Positions 26,717-35,107 of a stretch of 64,000 nt of DNA are shown here, piece after piece. Position 1 is the first letter of the stretch. The number at the start of each line of letters is the position of its first letter. The position numbers were made by a program, and so were the translations under genes. Source of the stretch: Schauerella fraxinea (GTDB lineage: Bacteria > Pseudomonadota > Gammaproteobacteria > Burkholderiales > Burkholderiaceae_B); contig JAVDKL010000003.1 in NCBI GenBank assembly GCA_030849965.1, positions 534,495 to 598,494 of the forward strand, read 5' to 3'. Under the pieces are notes generated by a model that worked only from the letters and a program-made list of their open reading frames with translations, had not been told where the DNA came from and searched no databases.

Positions 26717-28019
26717 CGCGCCAGATCCGGTTGCCCGTATCGTCGGCCACCAGCAGGGCACCTTGGGCGTCCTGCACCACACCGACCGGGCGCCCGTAGG
26801 TTTCGCCCGTCTTGGCGTCAGCCATGAAGCCCGTCAAGAAGTCCTGGGCCGCACCGCTGGGCTTGCCATCCTTGAACGGTACGAAGACGACCTTGTAGCC
26901 GACGAAAGTGCTGTTGTTCCACGATCCGCGCTGGCCCACATACGCGCCCGAGCGATAGGCTTGCGGGAAGGCATCGCCACGATAGAACGTGAGCCCCAGC
27001 GATGCGGTGTGCGCGCCCAAGGCGAAATCGGGGGTAATCGATCGTTCGATGAGCTCGCGGCCTTCGCCCTTCAGGCGCGGATCGGGATGCTTGCCCCAGT
27101 AGCTGTAGGGCCAACCGTAAAAGCCGCCGTCCTGTACCGACGTGATGTAGTCGGGCGCGAGCTGGTCGCCCAGGTTGTCGCGTTCGTTCACGGCCGTCCA
27201 CAGGGCGCCCGACGTGGGTTCCCAGTCCATGCCGTTGGGATTGCGCAGGCCTGCGGCAAACACCCGTTCGTTCTTGCCGTCGAGATCGGTCTCGAGAATG
27301 TTGGCGCGGCGCTTTTCCTCGTCCATGCCGTGCTCACCCACATTGGACGCCGAGCCGACGGAGATCAGCAGCTTGTTGCGATCCTTGTTCGTGGTCAGAT
27401 TGCGCGTCCAGTGATTGTTGTAGCCGCCGGCCGGCAGCGTCACGATTTTTTCCCCTGCGGCATCGATGCGTGTTTGGCCTGCCTTGAATGGATAACGCAT
27501 CACGCCGTCGGTGTTGCCCACGAAGAGCGCATCGCCGATCACCACCATGCCGAAGGGCTGATTCAGTCCGTCCAGCAACACGTGTCGTTCGTCGGCGCGG
27601 CCGTCGCGATTCGTGTCGCGCAACAAGGTGATGCGATCGGCGCTCCCGCCCGTGATGGTGCCGGACTTGCGTTGATTGCCCGACTTTTCGACGTCTTCCG
27701 GTTTCTCGGTGGCCTTCGGTTTGGTGCGCGCTTCGGCGACCAGCACGTCGCCATTCTCCAGCACATAAAGCCAGCGCGGGCTGTCGAGTTCGCCGGCAAA
27801 CGAGGTGACCGTAAAGCCTTTGGGCGCCGAGGGCATCTTGCCTTCGGGCCACTGCGTTTGCGTCGAGAAGTTCTGCACTTTGTGCGAAGTGTCAGGGGTG
27901 GGCAGCGAGGGCTTGGCCCCGTAGCCGTCGGCGGCGGAGTAAGTCGTTTGCGCGGGTTGCGCAAGCGCCGGGGCGGCAAAGGCCACCCCCAGCGCGCATA
28001 TCAACAGGGAGGGTTTCAT
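26703..28019 (-). CDS. periplasmic PQQ-type sugar/sorbosone dehydrogenase-like protein
   Basis: A 438-residue exported protein; a signal peptide (residues 1-22, ending PALAQ) opens it. The body is a six-bladed beta-propeller of the soluble glucose/L-sorbosone dehydrogenase family: GFTVTSFAGELDSPRWLYVLENGDVLVAEA, NNHWTRNLTT, SVGSASNVGEHGMDEEKRRANI, AAGLRNPNGMDW, and GGFYGWPYSYWG. Such enzymes oxidise aldoses or related compounds with PQQ in the periplasm; substrate and cofactor use here are inferred from family. No pqq genes are in the window. The ATG at 28019 was chosen over upstream in-frame codons for the signal peptide. Confidence 0.87.
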   Translation of the reverse strand: MKPSLLICALGVAFAAPALAQPAQTTYSAADGYGAKPSLPTPDTSHKVQNFSTQTQWPEGKMPSAPKGFTVTSFAGELDSPRWLYVLENGDVLVAEARTKPKATEKPEDVEKSGNQRKSGTITGGSADRITLLRDTNRDGRADERHVLLDGLNQPFGMVVIGDALFVGNTDGVMRYPFKAGQTRIDAAGEKIVTLPAGGYNNHWTRNLTTNKDRNKLLISVGSASNVGEHGMDEEKRRANILETDLDGKNERVFAAGLRNPNGMDWEPTSGALWTAVNERDNLGDQLAPDYITSVQDGGFYGWPYSYWGKHPDPRLKGEGRELIERSITPDFALGAHTASLGLTFYRGDAFPQAYRSGAYVGQRGSWNNSTFVGYKVVFVPFKDGKPSGAAQDFLTGFMADAKTGETYGRPVGVVQDAQGALLVADDTGNRIWRVSAQ

Positions 28020-28192
28020 TATTATTTCCAGTGCGAGCGGAACGCGCCGGAATGCAATCCACGTGCCCATTTCGGCGATATACATCCGCGCAACACCGCG
28101 ACGAGAATGGGCTTGGAAAGTTCCCCTGAAAACAGAATGGCACGCGCGATGGGACTACACTGCCCGGGTCGATATTCGAAAATGGTTTGGCG

Positions 28193-29278
28193 ATGCAGGA
28201 CGTCTTGCGCGAAGAGCGGTTGCTGTTGATAGCGATCGCGGTCGGGGTGGCGAGCTTCGTGCTCGAACCCTATTTTCTGGATGCCGGACGCCCTGCAGCG
28301 CTCACCGCCGCGGCCATTCTGGTGGCCGCGATTCTCGCCGCGTCGATTCGTGTGGCGCATCATGCCGAGCGTCTGGCCGAGAAGGTGGGCGACCCGTACG
28401 GCACCATGATTCTGACGTTGTCCGCGGTGCTGGTCGAAGTCATCGTGCTGGGCATCATGATGATGCATGCACCGTCGCCCACGCTGGTACGCGACACCAT
28501 CTATGCCGCCGTCATGCTCGATATCAACGGCATTCTCGGCCTGGCCGCGCTGATGGGCGGCTTAAAGCATGGTGAGCAGTCGTATAACGACGACAGCGCG
28601 CGCACCTACAGCGTGATGATCATGACGGCCATGGGCATTTCGATGGTCGTGCCGGAGTTCATCCCGCATACCGCCTGGCAGGCCTATTCAAGCTTCACCA
28701 TTCTGGCGATGCTGTTGTTGTACGGCGCGTTTCTGCGGATGCAAACCGGGCCGCACAGCTATTTCTTCAGCTATAGCTATCCCGAAAAGAAGCGCCGGGT
28801 GCGCACGGATACTGCCGCGCAGCCGAGCCGCACGTTCACCATCGGCGTCATGGTGGGCGGCATTGCGGTGATCGGCTTCCTGGCCGAGATGATGTCGGCA
28901 TCGCTGACTGAAGGGCTCGAGGGCACGGGTGCCCCGATGACCATCCTGGCCATCGTTGTCGCCGCCATCTCGGCCGGCCCGGAAATCCTGACCGCGTTGC
29001 GCGCGGCGCTGGCCAATCGCATGCAGGCCGTGGTCAATATCGCATTGGGCGCGTCGTTGTCGACGGTGATCTTGACGGTGCCGGTGATGGAAGCCATTGC
29101 GCTTTTCACCGGACAACCCTTTGAAATGGCCATGACGCCGCTGCAGACCGTAATGGTGTTCATCACGCTCATCGTGGCCGCCATCAACTTGAACGATGGG
29201 CAGACCAATGCGATCGAGGGCATGACCCACTTTGCGCTGTTCGCCACGTTTTTGATGCTGCTGGGATTAGGGTTGTAG
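28193..29278 (+). CDS. Ca2+(Na+)/H+ antiporter, ChaA-like
   Basis: A 361-residue CaCA-superfamily protein with about 11 helices in two inverted halves. The acidic alpha-repeats are present: DPYGTMILTLSAVLVEVIVLG with Glu in the first half and SAGPEILTALRAALANRMQ with GASLSTVILTVPVMEA in the second. The segment SYNDDSARTYSVMIMTAMG resembles ChaA. It exports calcium or sodium/potassium against protons. ATG at 28193 is preferred over the in-frame TTG two codons earlier; no strong ribosome-binding site is seen. It is divergent from the sorbosone-dehydrogenase-like gene. A CTAGGG repeat element lies just after its stop. Confidence 0.88.
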   Translation: MQDVLREERLLLIAIAVGVASFVLEPYFLDAGRPAALTAAAILVAAILAASIRVAHHAERLAEKVGDPYGTMILTLSAVLVEVIVLGIMMMHAPSPTLVRDTIYAAVMLDINGILGLAALMGGLKHGEQSYNDDSARTYSVMIMTAMGISMVVPEFIPHTAWQAYSSFTILAMLLLYGAFLRMQTGPHSYFFSYSYPEKKRRVRTDTAAQPSRTFTIGVMVGGIAVIGFLAEMMSASLTEGLEGTGAPMTILAIVVAAISAGPEILTALRAALANRMQAVVNIALGASLSTVILTVPVMEAIALFTGQPFEMAMTPLQTVMVFITLIVAAINLNDGQTNAIEGMTHFALFATFLMLLGLGL

Positions 29279-29293
29279 TGCTTGTGCGAGCGT

Positions 29294-29329
29294 CTAGGGA
29301 TCAACCCTAGAGAGGCTAGGATCAACCCT
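29294..29329. repeat. duplicated CTAGG(G)ATCAACCCT element
   Basis: CTAGGG-ATCAA-CCCTAG (29294-29310) is a perfect 6-bp inverted repeat. A second, less symmetrical copy, CTAGGATCAACCCT (29316-29329), follows 5 bp later. They lie between the antiporter stop and the 77-residue ORF. The pair looks like a double binding site or a weak terminator without a T-run. Confidence 0.55.
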
Positions 29330-29419
29330 TAAGAGACGTCCAAAATCGGTAAGTGGGCATGCGGTTTGCACCCGCTCTCCGGCCCGGCGCTTTCAGCCGG
29401 ATCGACGTTCTCTGAAATT

Positions 29420-29653
29420 ATGCACACGTGCTACACCTTCGACACCGCGCATGGCCCGTTTCACATTTTGTTTGTGGACGCGCAATGGTGGCTGATTTAT
29501 GACGGCGAATCGCTTGGGCGATACGCCACTCCTGAGCTCGCGGCCTGCGATTTGAGCAGCGGCGCGGTGCCGCTTTTGGCTGACGGCACCCGGGTATCCG
29601 AACTCGCCATTTCGGGCGATCTCAACTTCTGGCGCGCTGCCTTGGTGCGTTAG
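29420..29653 (+). CDS. small hypothetical protein (77 aa)
   Basis: A 77-residue ORF that starts MHTCYTFDTAHGPFHI and looks protein-like throughout (aromatic-rich beta pattern, DAQWWLIYDGESLGRY, then TPELAACDLSSG). I do not recognise it. It has no signal peptide or membrane segment. No strong ribosome-binding site is visible before the ATG at 29420. The stop shares TTAG with the stop of the convergent methyltransferase gene (4-bp overlap), which argues that the frame is real and maintained. Function unknown. Confidence 0.6.
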   Translation: MHTCYTFDTAHGPFHILFVDAQWWLIYDGESLGRYATPELAACDLSSGAVPLLADGTRVSELAISGDLNFWRAALVR

Positions 29654-30390
29654 ACAGGGGTGGATGTGGTGCGCGGCGCACCGATGCGGCGCACGGCGGT
29701 ACCGCGGCGGCTCAATTTCCACACATGTGCCGGCGGCGCATTGGCAATCACGATGTCGACTTTACGGGCACGCAGGTCGAGCCGGTCCAGCACCCGGCGG
29801 CGCACCGGACAACGCACGCCGTAGGTAAACAGATAAAACGCAGCCGATGGGTGCATCAATGCGAAAGCGCTGCGCACGATGCGGATCTGCTGGCGCAGCG
29901 ACATATTGAGCAGCGGCAGGCCGCAGACCGTGGCGCCTGCGATGCCATCGGCCAAAACGCCGCGCTCTACCAGCCGGCCGGCGTCCAGCCGATGCACTTC
30001 GGCCAAGGGGAAGTCGCGGGCGAGCGACGCGGCGAACGCGGTATCGAATTCGATCAACACCAAATCTTGTTCGGGAATACCGCGCTTGAGCATGGCGCGC
30101 GTAAACACGCCAGTGCCGCTGCCGAGTTCGATGACGCGACCGCAATCGGGATCGAGATGACGCGTGATCGCGTGGCCGAGTGCGCGGCTTGACGGTGCAA
30201 TGGCCCCGATGCCCTGGGGATTGCTGCGCCATGCATCGTAAAACCGCAGCCGTTCGGCCAGCCACTGATTGCTGCGGGCCGCACGGTTGGCCGCCGAGCG
30301 CGCCGCGCCGCCTGCGGAGCCGAGCATGCGCATACCGGATGCACCGAGTTCAGCTAACGGGGCGCGCAACAGCTTGGCCTTCACGAACAT
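29650..30390 (-). CDS. SAM-dependent methyltransferase, PmtA-like
   Basis: A 246-residue protein; the ATG at 30390 has AGGAGG 7 nt upstream. The segment NPQGIGAIAPSSRALG before a Rossmann motif I of VIELGSGTGVFTRAM is the hallmark of phospholipid N-methyltransferase-like (PmtA) proteins, and LVLIEFDTAFAASL supplies the acidic SAM ligand. PmtA converts phosphatidylethanolamine towards phosphatidylcholine, but many homologues in this clade have unknown targets. The Ala/Arg-rich N-terminus (about 1-45) could be an amphipathic membrane-binding helix. It overlaps the small hypothetical gene tail to tail. Confidence 0.82.
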   Translation of the reverse strand: MFVKAKLLRAPLAELGASGMRMLGSAGGAARSAANRAARSNQWLAERLRFYDAWRSNPQGIGAIAPSSRALGHAITRHLDPDCGRVIELGSGTGVFTRAMLKRGIPEQDLVLIEFDTAFAASLARDFPLAEVHRLDAGRLVERGVLADGIAGATVCGLPLLNMSLRQQIRIVRSAFALMHPSAAFYLFTYGVRCPVRRRVLDRLDLRARKVDIVIANAPPAHVWKLSRRGTAVRRIGAPRTTSTPV

Positions 30391-30499
30391 GCGGTTCCTC
30401 CTGTCGATTCACATCAACGATAACAAATGGGGCGAGCGCGCACTGGTATGCTCCATCGCTTGCTCGCTTGCCCATAGTAAGCCAAACCCACGTTTCAAT

Positions 30500-31447
30500 A
30501 TGTTCACGACCTTATCCGTCGTCCTGCCCATCTTTGCCCTCATTCTTGTGGGCTATCTGTGCCGCTTGGGTGGCATCCTGGGGCCTTACGCCACCCGCGA
30601 AATCAATCGTCTGGTGGTGTATCTGGCGCTCCCAGCCTTGCTGTTTGACCTGGTCGCGCACGCGTCATGGGAAGCCCTGTATCAGCCGGGTTTGATCGGC
30701 GCCTTCGGGTTGAGTTGCATCATCGTTTTTGCCGCTGCGGTCGCTTGGGGCAGACGGCGCGGGCGCCCGCTGGCGGACGCCGCGCTCGACGGACTGAACG
30801 CCGCCTACGCGAATGTGGGTTTCATGGGCATCCCGCTTTGCGCCGCGGCGTTCGGCCCGCCCAGTCTGGCCGCTGCCACGCTCACCATCGTGCTCACGGC
30901 GTGCGTGCTCTTCGGCGGTGCGATCGTTTTGGTCGAGATCGGCTTGCAAACGGAACGCCGGCCTTGGGCGGTCGCTTGGCGCGTGACCCGGGCGCTCGCC
31001 CGCAACCCATTGCTGCTTGCCCCGCTCGCGGGTGCCGTGGTGGATGGGGCGGGCATTCCCTTGCCTGATGCGTTCGAGCGGTTCATCGACCTGCTTGGCG
31101 CGGCCGCGTCGCCGTGCGCCTTGATCGCCTTGGGCTTGTTTCTCGCCGACAGACGCGGTCAGGAAACCCGCCGCACCGATGGCGTGGCGCTCGTGGTGTG
31201 GGCAAAGCTGGTGGTGCACCCGGCGTTGACCTGGGTGCTGGCGCATTTTGTGTTCGGCTTGGCACCGATGCAAACCGCAGCGGTCACATTGCTGGCGGCC
31301 TTGCCCACGGGCACGGGTCCCTTCATGCTGGCCGAGTTGTATCGCCGCGACGCGGCCAGCACCTCGCGCTCGATTTTGATCTCCACATTGATGTCGGTGG
31401 TCACCGTTGCAGGCTTGTTGTGGGTGCTGGCGCGCACCCTTCCGTGA
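30500..31447 (+). CDS. AEC-family transporter (auxin efflux carrier type)
   Basis: A 315-residue inner-membrane protein with ten predicted helices in two five-helix halves. Typical features are the N-terminal VVLPIFALILVGYLCRL, then REINRLVVYLALPALLFD, ANVGFMGIPLCAAAFG, and near the C-terminus LLAALPTGTGPFMLAELY. Relatives include MdcF and YfdV, which move malonate or other carboxylates. The ATG at 30500 gives the standard family length; 77 codons of open frame upstream lack family similarity. It stands alone between a divergent methyltransferase gene and the glutamine amidotransferase gene. Confidence 0.9.
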   Translation: MFTTLSVVLPIFALILVGYLCRLGGILGPYATREINRLVVYLALPALLFDLVAHASWEALYQPGLIGAFGLSCIIVFAAAVAWGRRRGRPLADAALDGLNAAYANVGFMGIPLCAAAFGPPSLAAATLTIVLTACVLFGGAIVLVEIGLQTERRPWAVAWRVTRALARNPLLLAPLAGAVVDGAGIPLPDAFERFIDLLGAAASPCALIALGLFLADRRGQETRRTDGVALVVWAKLVVHPALTWVLAHFVFGLAPMQTAAVTLLAALPTGTGPFMLAELYRRDAASTSRSILISTLMSVVTVAGLLWVLARTLP

Positions 31448-31522
31448 CATCTCGCAGCGGCCGAATGTAAAGCCCATAGCGGAGGCTGCGCGCAGGATTA
31501 AACTTGCCGCTGCGGAGATGAG

Positions 31523-32341
31523 ATGGCGATCGAAAGGCCGGTTGCCGGCGACTCCGCCGATCCTTCATCAACGTCTACTGGCTGCGTCACCGTGTCTCAC
31601 TCCAAACCGTTCCTGATTGTTCAAGCGGGCGCTGCGCCCGACGATCTGCAAGCAGAATTTGGCGACATCCCCGATTGGTTCTGCCATGCACTGGGCGTCT
31701 TGCCCGATGCGGTCCAAGTGGTGCGGCCGTACGCGGGCGAGGTGTTGCCCGATCCCGCCACGGTGGGCGCGGCCGTGATTACCGGATCGTGGTCGATGGT
31801 CACGGATCGCGCCGATTGGAGCGAGCGCACGGCGGGCTGGATACGCGCCGCCATGGACGTCGAGATGCCCTTGCTGGGCGTCTGCTACGGCCATCAGCTC
31901 ATGGCGCACGCGCTGGGCGGCGTGGTCGACTACCACCCCGCAGGTATCGAGCTCGGCCGGCGCACGATCAATCTGTTGCCGGCGGCTGCGGCCGATGAGG
32001 CCACCTGCGACCTGCCGGCTTCATTCCAGGTCAACCTCACGCACATGCAAACCGTGGCCGAACTCGCGCCGGGATCGATTGCGCTGGCTGCCTCCGATCA
32101 CGATCCGCATCAGATCGTGCGCGTGGGGCCGCGTGCCTTGTCGGTGCAATTCCATCCCGAATTTCGTGCCGACATCATGGCTGCCGTCATCAAACGCCGC
32201 GAGGCCGAGCACCTCGCGCGCGGTTTGAATGTCTCTAAAATGCTCGCCGATGTGGGTCCCACGCCGCAAGCCCTGCAGATCCTGCGTGACCTCTGGTCGG
32301 CCTTGCCTAGCGCCGCAGCGCCCATGGCCAGCGTGGTCTGA
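31523..32341 (+). CDS. class I glutamine amidotransferase
   Basis: A 272-residue cytoplasmic protein with a class I GATase domain. The nucleophile is Cys in LLGVCYGHQLMAHALGG, and the His-Glu pair is in VQFHPEFRAD. The stand-alone layout resembles YfeJ/GMP-synthase-like amidotransferases, sometimes annotated as glutamine amidotransferase of unknown acceptor. The ATG at 31523 has GGAG 5 nt upstream; a GTG 23 codons later is an alternative that removes a weakly conserved head. No partner synthetase is encoded nearby, so the acceptor substrate cannot be inferred. Confidence 0.88.
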   Translation: MAIERPVAGDSADPSSTSTGCVTVSHSKPFLIVQAGAAPDDLQAEFGDIPDWFCHALGVLPDAVQVVRPYAGEVLPDPATVGAAVITGSWSMVTDRADWSERTAGWIRAAMDVEMPLLGVCYGHQLMAHALGGVVDYHPAGIELGRRTINLLPAAAADEATCDLPASFQVNLTHMQTVAELAPGSIALAASDHDPHQIVRVGPRALSVQFHPEFRADIMAAVIKRREAEHLARGLNVSKMLADVGPTPQALQILRDLWSALPSAAAPMASVV

Positions 32342-32488
32342 TTCGGGCGCTGCAGGCGTGGCAATGTCACTTTGAACTGTTGGGCGTGCGGGCGTGTTCC
32401 TTGCGCGGCAGTGTTGGATATCGCACGTCCGAGACCTTGGCGAGCGGCACGCAACCCGCGCGGCCGAATGGAAGAGGGCTCGGGTAGG

Positions 32489-32563
32489 ATGAGCGACGAC
32501 GCCCTGGCAATCGCCGCCGGCGAATTGTTTAAACGAATTTTGCCCACTGAAGGACCACCATGA
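32489..32563 (+). CDS. possible 24-aa leader ORF coupled to the MAPEG gene
   Basis: An ATG at 32489 opens a 24-codon frame (MSDDALAIAAGELFKRILP and a short tail) whose TGA overlaps the MAPEG start in an ATGA. The frame is open further upstream. The peptide looks helical and plausible, and the overlap suggests translational coupling, but there is no clear ribosome-binding site and such overlaps arise by chance. Treat as tentative. Confidence 0.3.
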   Translation: MSDDALAIAAGELFKRILPTEGPP

Positions 32564-32934
32564 GTACGATTGCCTGGCTGATGTTGATCGCCGCTGCATT
32601 GCCGTTTCTCGCCACCGGGATTGCGAAAGCCGGCGACAAGAGTTTCGACAATGACAACCCGCGCGCCTGGCTGCAGAAGCAAGAGGGCTGGCGCGCGCGC
32701 GCCAATGCCGCGCAGACCAACTTTTTTGAGGGACTGCCGTTTTTCTATGCAGCGGTGCTGTTTGCGCTGTATCGCAATGTGGATCTGCCGCAGTTGCGCA
32801 ATCTGATGATTGCGTATGTGATCGCCCGGCTGGTGTATCTGGCGCTCTACCTTAAAGGCAAAGGCACGCTGCGCTCGGTCGTCTGGACGCTCGGGCTGGC
32901 GATCAATGTGGCGATACTGTTCAGCGGGGGCTGA
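32560..32934 (+). CDS. MAPEG-family membrane protein
   Basis: A 124-residue protein with four predicted helices and the MAPEG fold: NPRAWLQKQEGWRARANAAQTNFFEGLPFF carries the family RxxxAxxNxxE motif (RANAAQTNFFE). Eukaryotic MAPEG members are glutathione-dependent enzymes of eicosanoid metabolism; bacterial ones of this short type are mostly uncharacterised membrane proteins. GAAGGA 6 nt before the ATG is a good ribosome-binding site. A 14-bp hairpin follows the stop. Confidence 0.88.
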   Translation: MSTIAWLMLIAAALPFLATGIAKAGDKSFDNDNPRAWLQKQEGWRARANAAQTNFFEGLPFFYAAVLFALYRNVDLPQLRNLMIAYVIARLVYLALYLKGKGTLRSVVWTLGLAINVAILFSGG

Positions 32935-32953
32935 TCTGACGGATATAGAAAAC

Positions 32954-32987
32954 CAACTGGCGCGGTGTTTGCACACCGCGCCAGTTG
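32954..32987. terminator. shared hairpin between MAPEG and carbonic anhydrase genes
   Basis: AACTGGCGCGGTGT (32955-32968) pairs perfectly with ACACCGCGCCAGTT (32973-32986) around a 4-nt loop. On the minus strand it is followed by GGTTTTC, so it serves best as terminator of the carbonic anhydrase gene. On the plus strand there is no T-run. Confidence 0.75.
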
Positions 32988-33010
32988 CGGGATTGACGCG
33001 TTCCGCGTAA

Positions 33011-33658
33011 TCACTCGTCCAGCGTTACGTCGACGCAAGGCGAGAATTCGCCGGTTTCGGGGTCGAGAATGAACAGCAGCCCCGTAGCCACGCCGAAGTA
33101 GGCGCCGTGGAGCTGCAAGGTGCCGGCTTGGACGCGTTGGCTGATGTACGGAAACGTCATCAAATTCTGGATGCTGTGACCCACCACCGCCATTTCCAAG
33201 GCGCGGATATTCGCTTTGCGGTCGCCCGCGTTGCGGTCGAGCTTGTCGGCTACCGGCGCGATCTGCGACATCCATTTACCGATGAAGTCGCCTTTGGCCA
33301 ACGGCTGGGCGCTATCGTAAAACGCACCGATGCCACCGCATGAGGCGTGGCCGAGCACGACGATGTGCTCGACGTTCAGCCCGTTGACCGCAAATTCGAT
33401 GGCGGCGCTCACGCCGTGATAAGAGTCGGTATCAGGTTCGTAGGGCGGCACCAGATTGGCCACGTTGCGTGCCACGAACAGTTCGCCCGGACCCACGTCG
33501 AAAATAGCTTCGGGCGATACGCGCGAGTCGCAGCAGCCGATCACCATGGTGTTGGGTTGCTGGCCTTTTTCGCCAAGCCGCTTATAACGGCTGCGTTCGC
33601 TTGGAAAGCGGCCGTCGAGAAACGCTTGATATCCCTGCTGTAAACGTTCGGGAAGCAT
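33011..33658 (-). CDS. can: beta-carbonic anhydrase
   Basis: A 215-residue cytoplasmic enzyme that interconverts CO2 and bicarbonate, supplying bicarbonate for carboxylases. Zinc ligands Cys42, His104 and Cys107 and the Asp44/Arg46 dyad are visible in GCCDSR and LGHASCGG. EFAVNGLNVEHIVVLGH and HGAYFGVATGLLFILD are as in proteobacterial Can/CynT. The ATG at 33658 has GGAGG 9 nt upstream; an upstream extension to 33718 is not supported. It is monocistronic, with a hairpin terminator downstream. Confidence 0.93.
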   Translation of the reverse strand: MLPERLQQGYQAFLDGRFPSERSRYKRLGEKGQQPNTMVIGCCDSRVSPEAIFDVGPGELFVARNVANLVPPYEPDTDSYHGVSAAIEFAVNGLNVEHIVVLGHASCGGIGAFYDSAQPLAKGDFIGKWMSQIAPVADKLDRNAGDRKANIRALEMAVVGHSIQNLMTFPYISQRVQAGTLQLHGAYFGVATGLLFILDPETGEFSPCVDVTLDE

Positions 33659-33753
33659 TGTCGTTCGGTCCTCCGAAAAGATAAGTCGTGTTCGGGCAAA
33701 TCGCGCCCGAACCCACAATTTTACCTGTTGTGGATGACAATACCCTGGCGGGT

Positions 33754-34485
33754 TTACGCCATGTTCTCAATATCCACATCGGGATAATGGCGGCGAAACA
33801 CGGTTTCGCCCATCGCAACGAGTTGGGCGCGAATCTGTGCGTCGACGTGTGCACGAAACGGGCGCAGCATCGCTGCATGATTCTGGGGGGCGTCGATCAG
33901 ATCGAGCGCGGCGGCCACCGCCTCGACCGTGGCGAGCCCGTCCATACGGGGCGACTTGCGCAGCCGGTAAGCCGACACCGCTGCGGGCGCCAGGCCGAAC
34001 CGGGGGAGGGCAAGCAAGGCGGGATGGTTACGCAGAATGCCAGCGGCGTGTTTCCACGTGCCGTCCAACACGACCAGTGTGAGCGGTACTGAAGCCGGCT
34101 GCGCAGCGTCGATAGGTGCGTCGTAATTAGGCGTACTTGCATCCTTGCTGGCAGATGGAGGCGCCAAGTACGCTGCGTCGTCAGGCGCGCGTAAAGCCGC
34201 AGCTGTCGCATCGGCATCGGCAGCAGCGGGATCGTCGGCGTCGGCCGGATAAAGCAGCAGCGATTGCCGTCCGGGAATCGTCCAATCCTGAGGCGCAAAG
34301 GTGGGCCGGCTGACGATTTCTGCATGGCGCAACCCCAAGGCCACCCACCGCGCCGTGTTCAACGCATGTTTGCTTTCGCGCGGATCCTGCAGCACGCGTA
34401 CCGGCGTGCGGTTATCGATTGGGGCCACGAGCGCGCACACGCATTGGGCCATCAGCAGCGCGCAGCGAGGGCAGCGGGCGCGCAT
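33754..34485 (-). CDS. tapT: DTW-domain tRNA-uridine aminocarboxypropyltransferase
   Basis: A 243-residue protein of the DTW family. The N-terminal zinc cluster CPRCALLMAQCVC and the signature DGTWKHA (here in VVLDGTWKHA) are intact, with RLRKSPRMDGLATVEAVA downstream. TapT/YfiP uses SAM to add an acp group to U47 of tRNAs. An Ala/Asp-rich stretch of about 50 residues (around 85-130) separates the N-terminal part from the DTW motif and is longer than expected. It lies 4 bp downstream of the MgtC-family gene on the same strand, so the two are likely co-transcribed. Confidence 0.87.
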   Translation of the reverse strand: MRARCPRCALLMAQCVCALVAPIDNRTPVRVLQDPRESKHALNTARWVALGLRHAEIVSRPTFAPQDWTIPGRQSLLLYPADADDPAAADADATAAALRAPDDAAYLAPPSASKDASTPNYDAPIDAAQPASVPLTLVVLDGTWKHAAGILRNHPALLALPRFGLAPAAVSAYRLRKSPRMDGLATVEAVAAALDLIDAPQNHAAMLRPFRAHVDAQIRAQLVAMGETVFRRHYPDVDIENMA

Positions 34486-34489
34486 GCGT

Positions 34490-35005
34490 TCAGACCTCGT
34501 CGTCGATATCTTCGGCCTTGCGGCGTTTTGCGACGCGCACCTCCACGTGGCGCAGCACGGCGAGCACGAAAAGCGCGAAGAGGGTGCTCAATATTGCCGT
34601 CATTTCACGGCCCATGCCGGCCGCGACGCCAATGGCCGCCGTCATCCAGATGCTGGCCGACGTGGTCAAGCCCTTGATGCGGCGTTCGTCGCTCAATTTG
34701 ATGATGGCGCCCGCACCCAGAAAGCCGATGCCGGCCACGATTCCTTGCAGCACGCGGCTCAAGTCTTCGATGCGCATGCCGCTTTGTGCCGGCACCAGCA
34801 CAAAAAGCGCGGCACCCAGGGCGACCAGGATATGCGTGCGCAACCCGGCCGGCTTGCCGCTCGCCTCGCGCTCGTAGCCGATGATGCCGGCCAGTACGCC
34901 GGCCACCGTCAGGCGCACGATGATGCGCACCGCTTCACCGATATCGGTGATATCTGAGAACTCTTGCGCCAGCGCGGCGCGGACGATGTCCCAAGTATCC
35001 GTCAT
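34490..35005 (-). CDS. MgtC/SapB-family membrane protein
   Basis: A 171-residue inner-membrane protein with four to five helices. The family motifs IIGYEREASGKPAGLRTHILVALGAALF and GIVAGIGFLGAGAIIK are intact, followed by RRIKGLTTSASIWMTAAIGVAAG. MgtC of Salmonella adapts cells to low Mg2+ by inhibiting the F1Fo ATPase; short SapB-type relatives such as this lack the long C-terminal ACT-like domain. Its exact role is unknown. It is first in a two-gene unit with the DTW gene and divergent from the GNAT gene. Confidence 0.88.
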   Translation of the reverse strand: MTDTWDIVRAALAQEFSDITDIGEAVRIIVRLTVAGVLAGIIGYEREASGKPAGLRTHILVALGAALFVLVPAQSGMRIEDLSRVLQGIVAGIGFLGAGAIIKLSDERRIKGLTTSASIWMTAAIGVAAGMGREMTAILSTLFALFVLAVLRHVEVRVAKRRKAEDIDDEV

Positions 35006-35107
35006 ATGGAAACGCTCCGTTGATCGGTTCGACGTTCATCCGTCTGATGTTGTGCAACCTCAATACACCTGCCGGTATGATGACGCGAATCGAAAATTCT
35101 GCGGGAT

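Noticed and set aside
24665..28229. long open frames antisense to the DUF2946/PepSY and sorbosone-dehydrogenase genes
   Set aside because: Their opposite strands carry signal peptides and family motifs; these frames do not.
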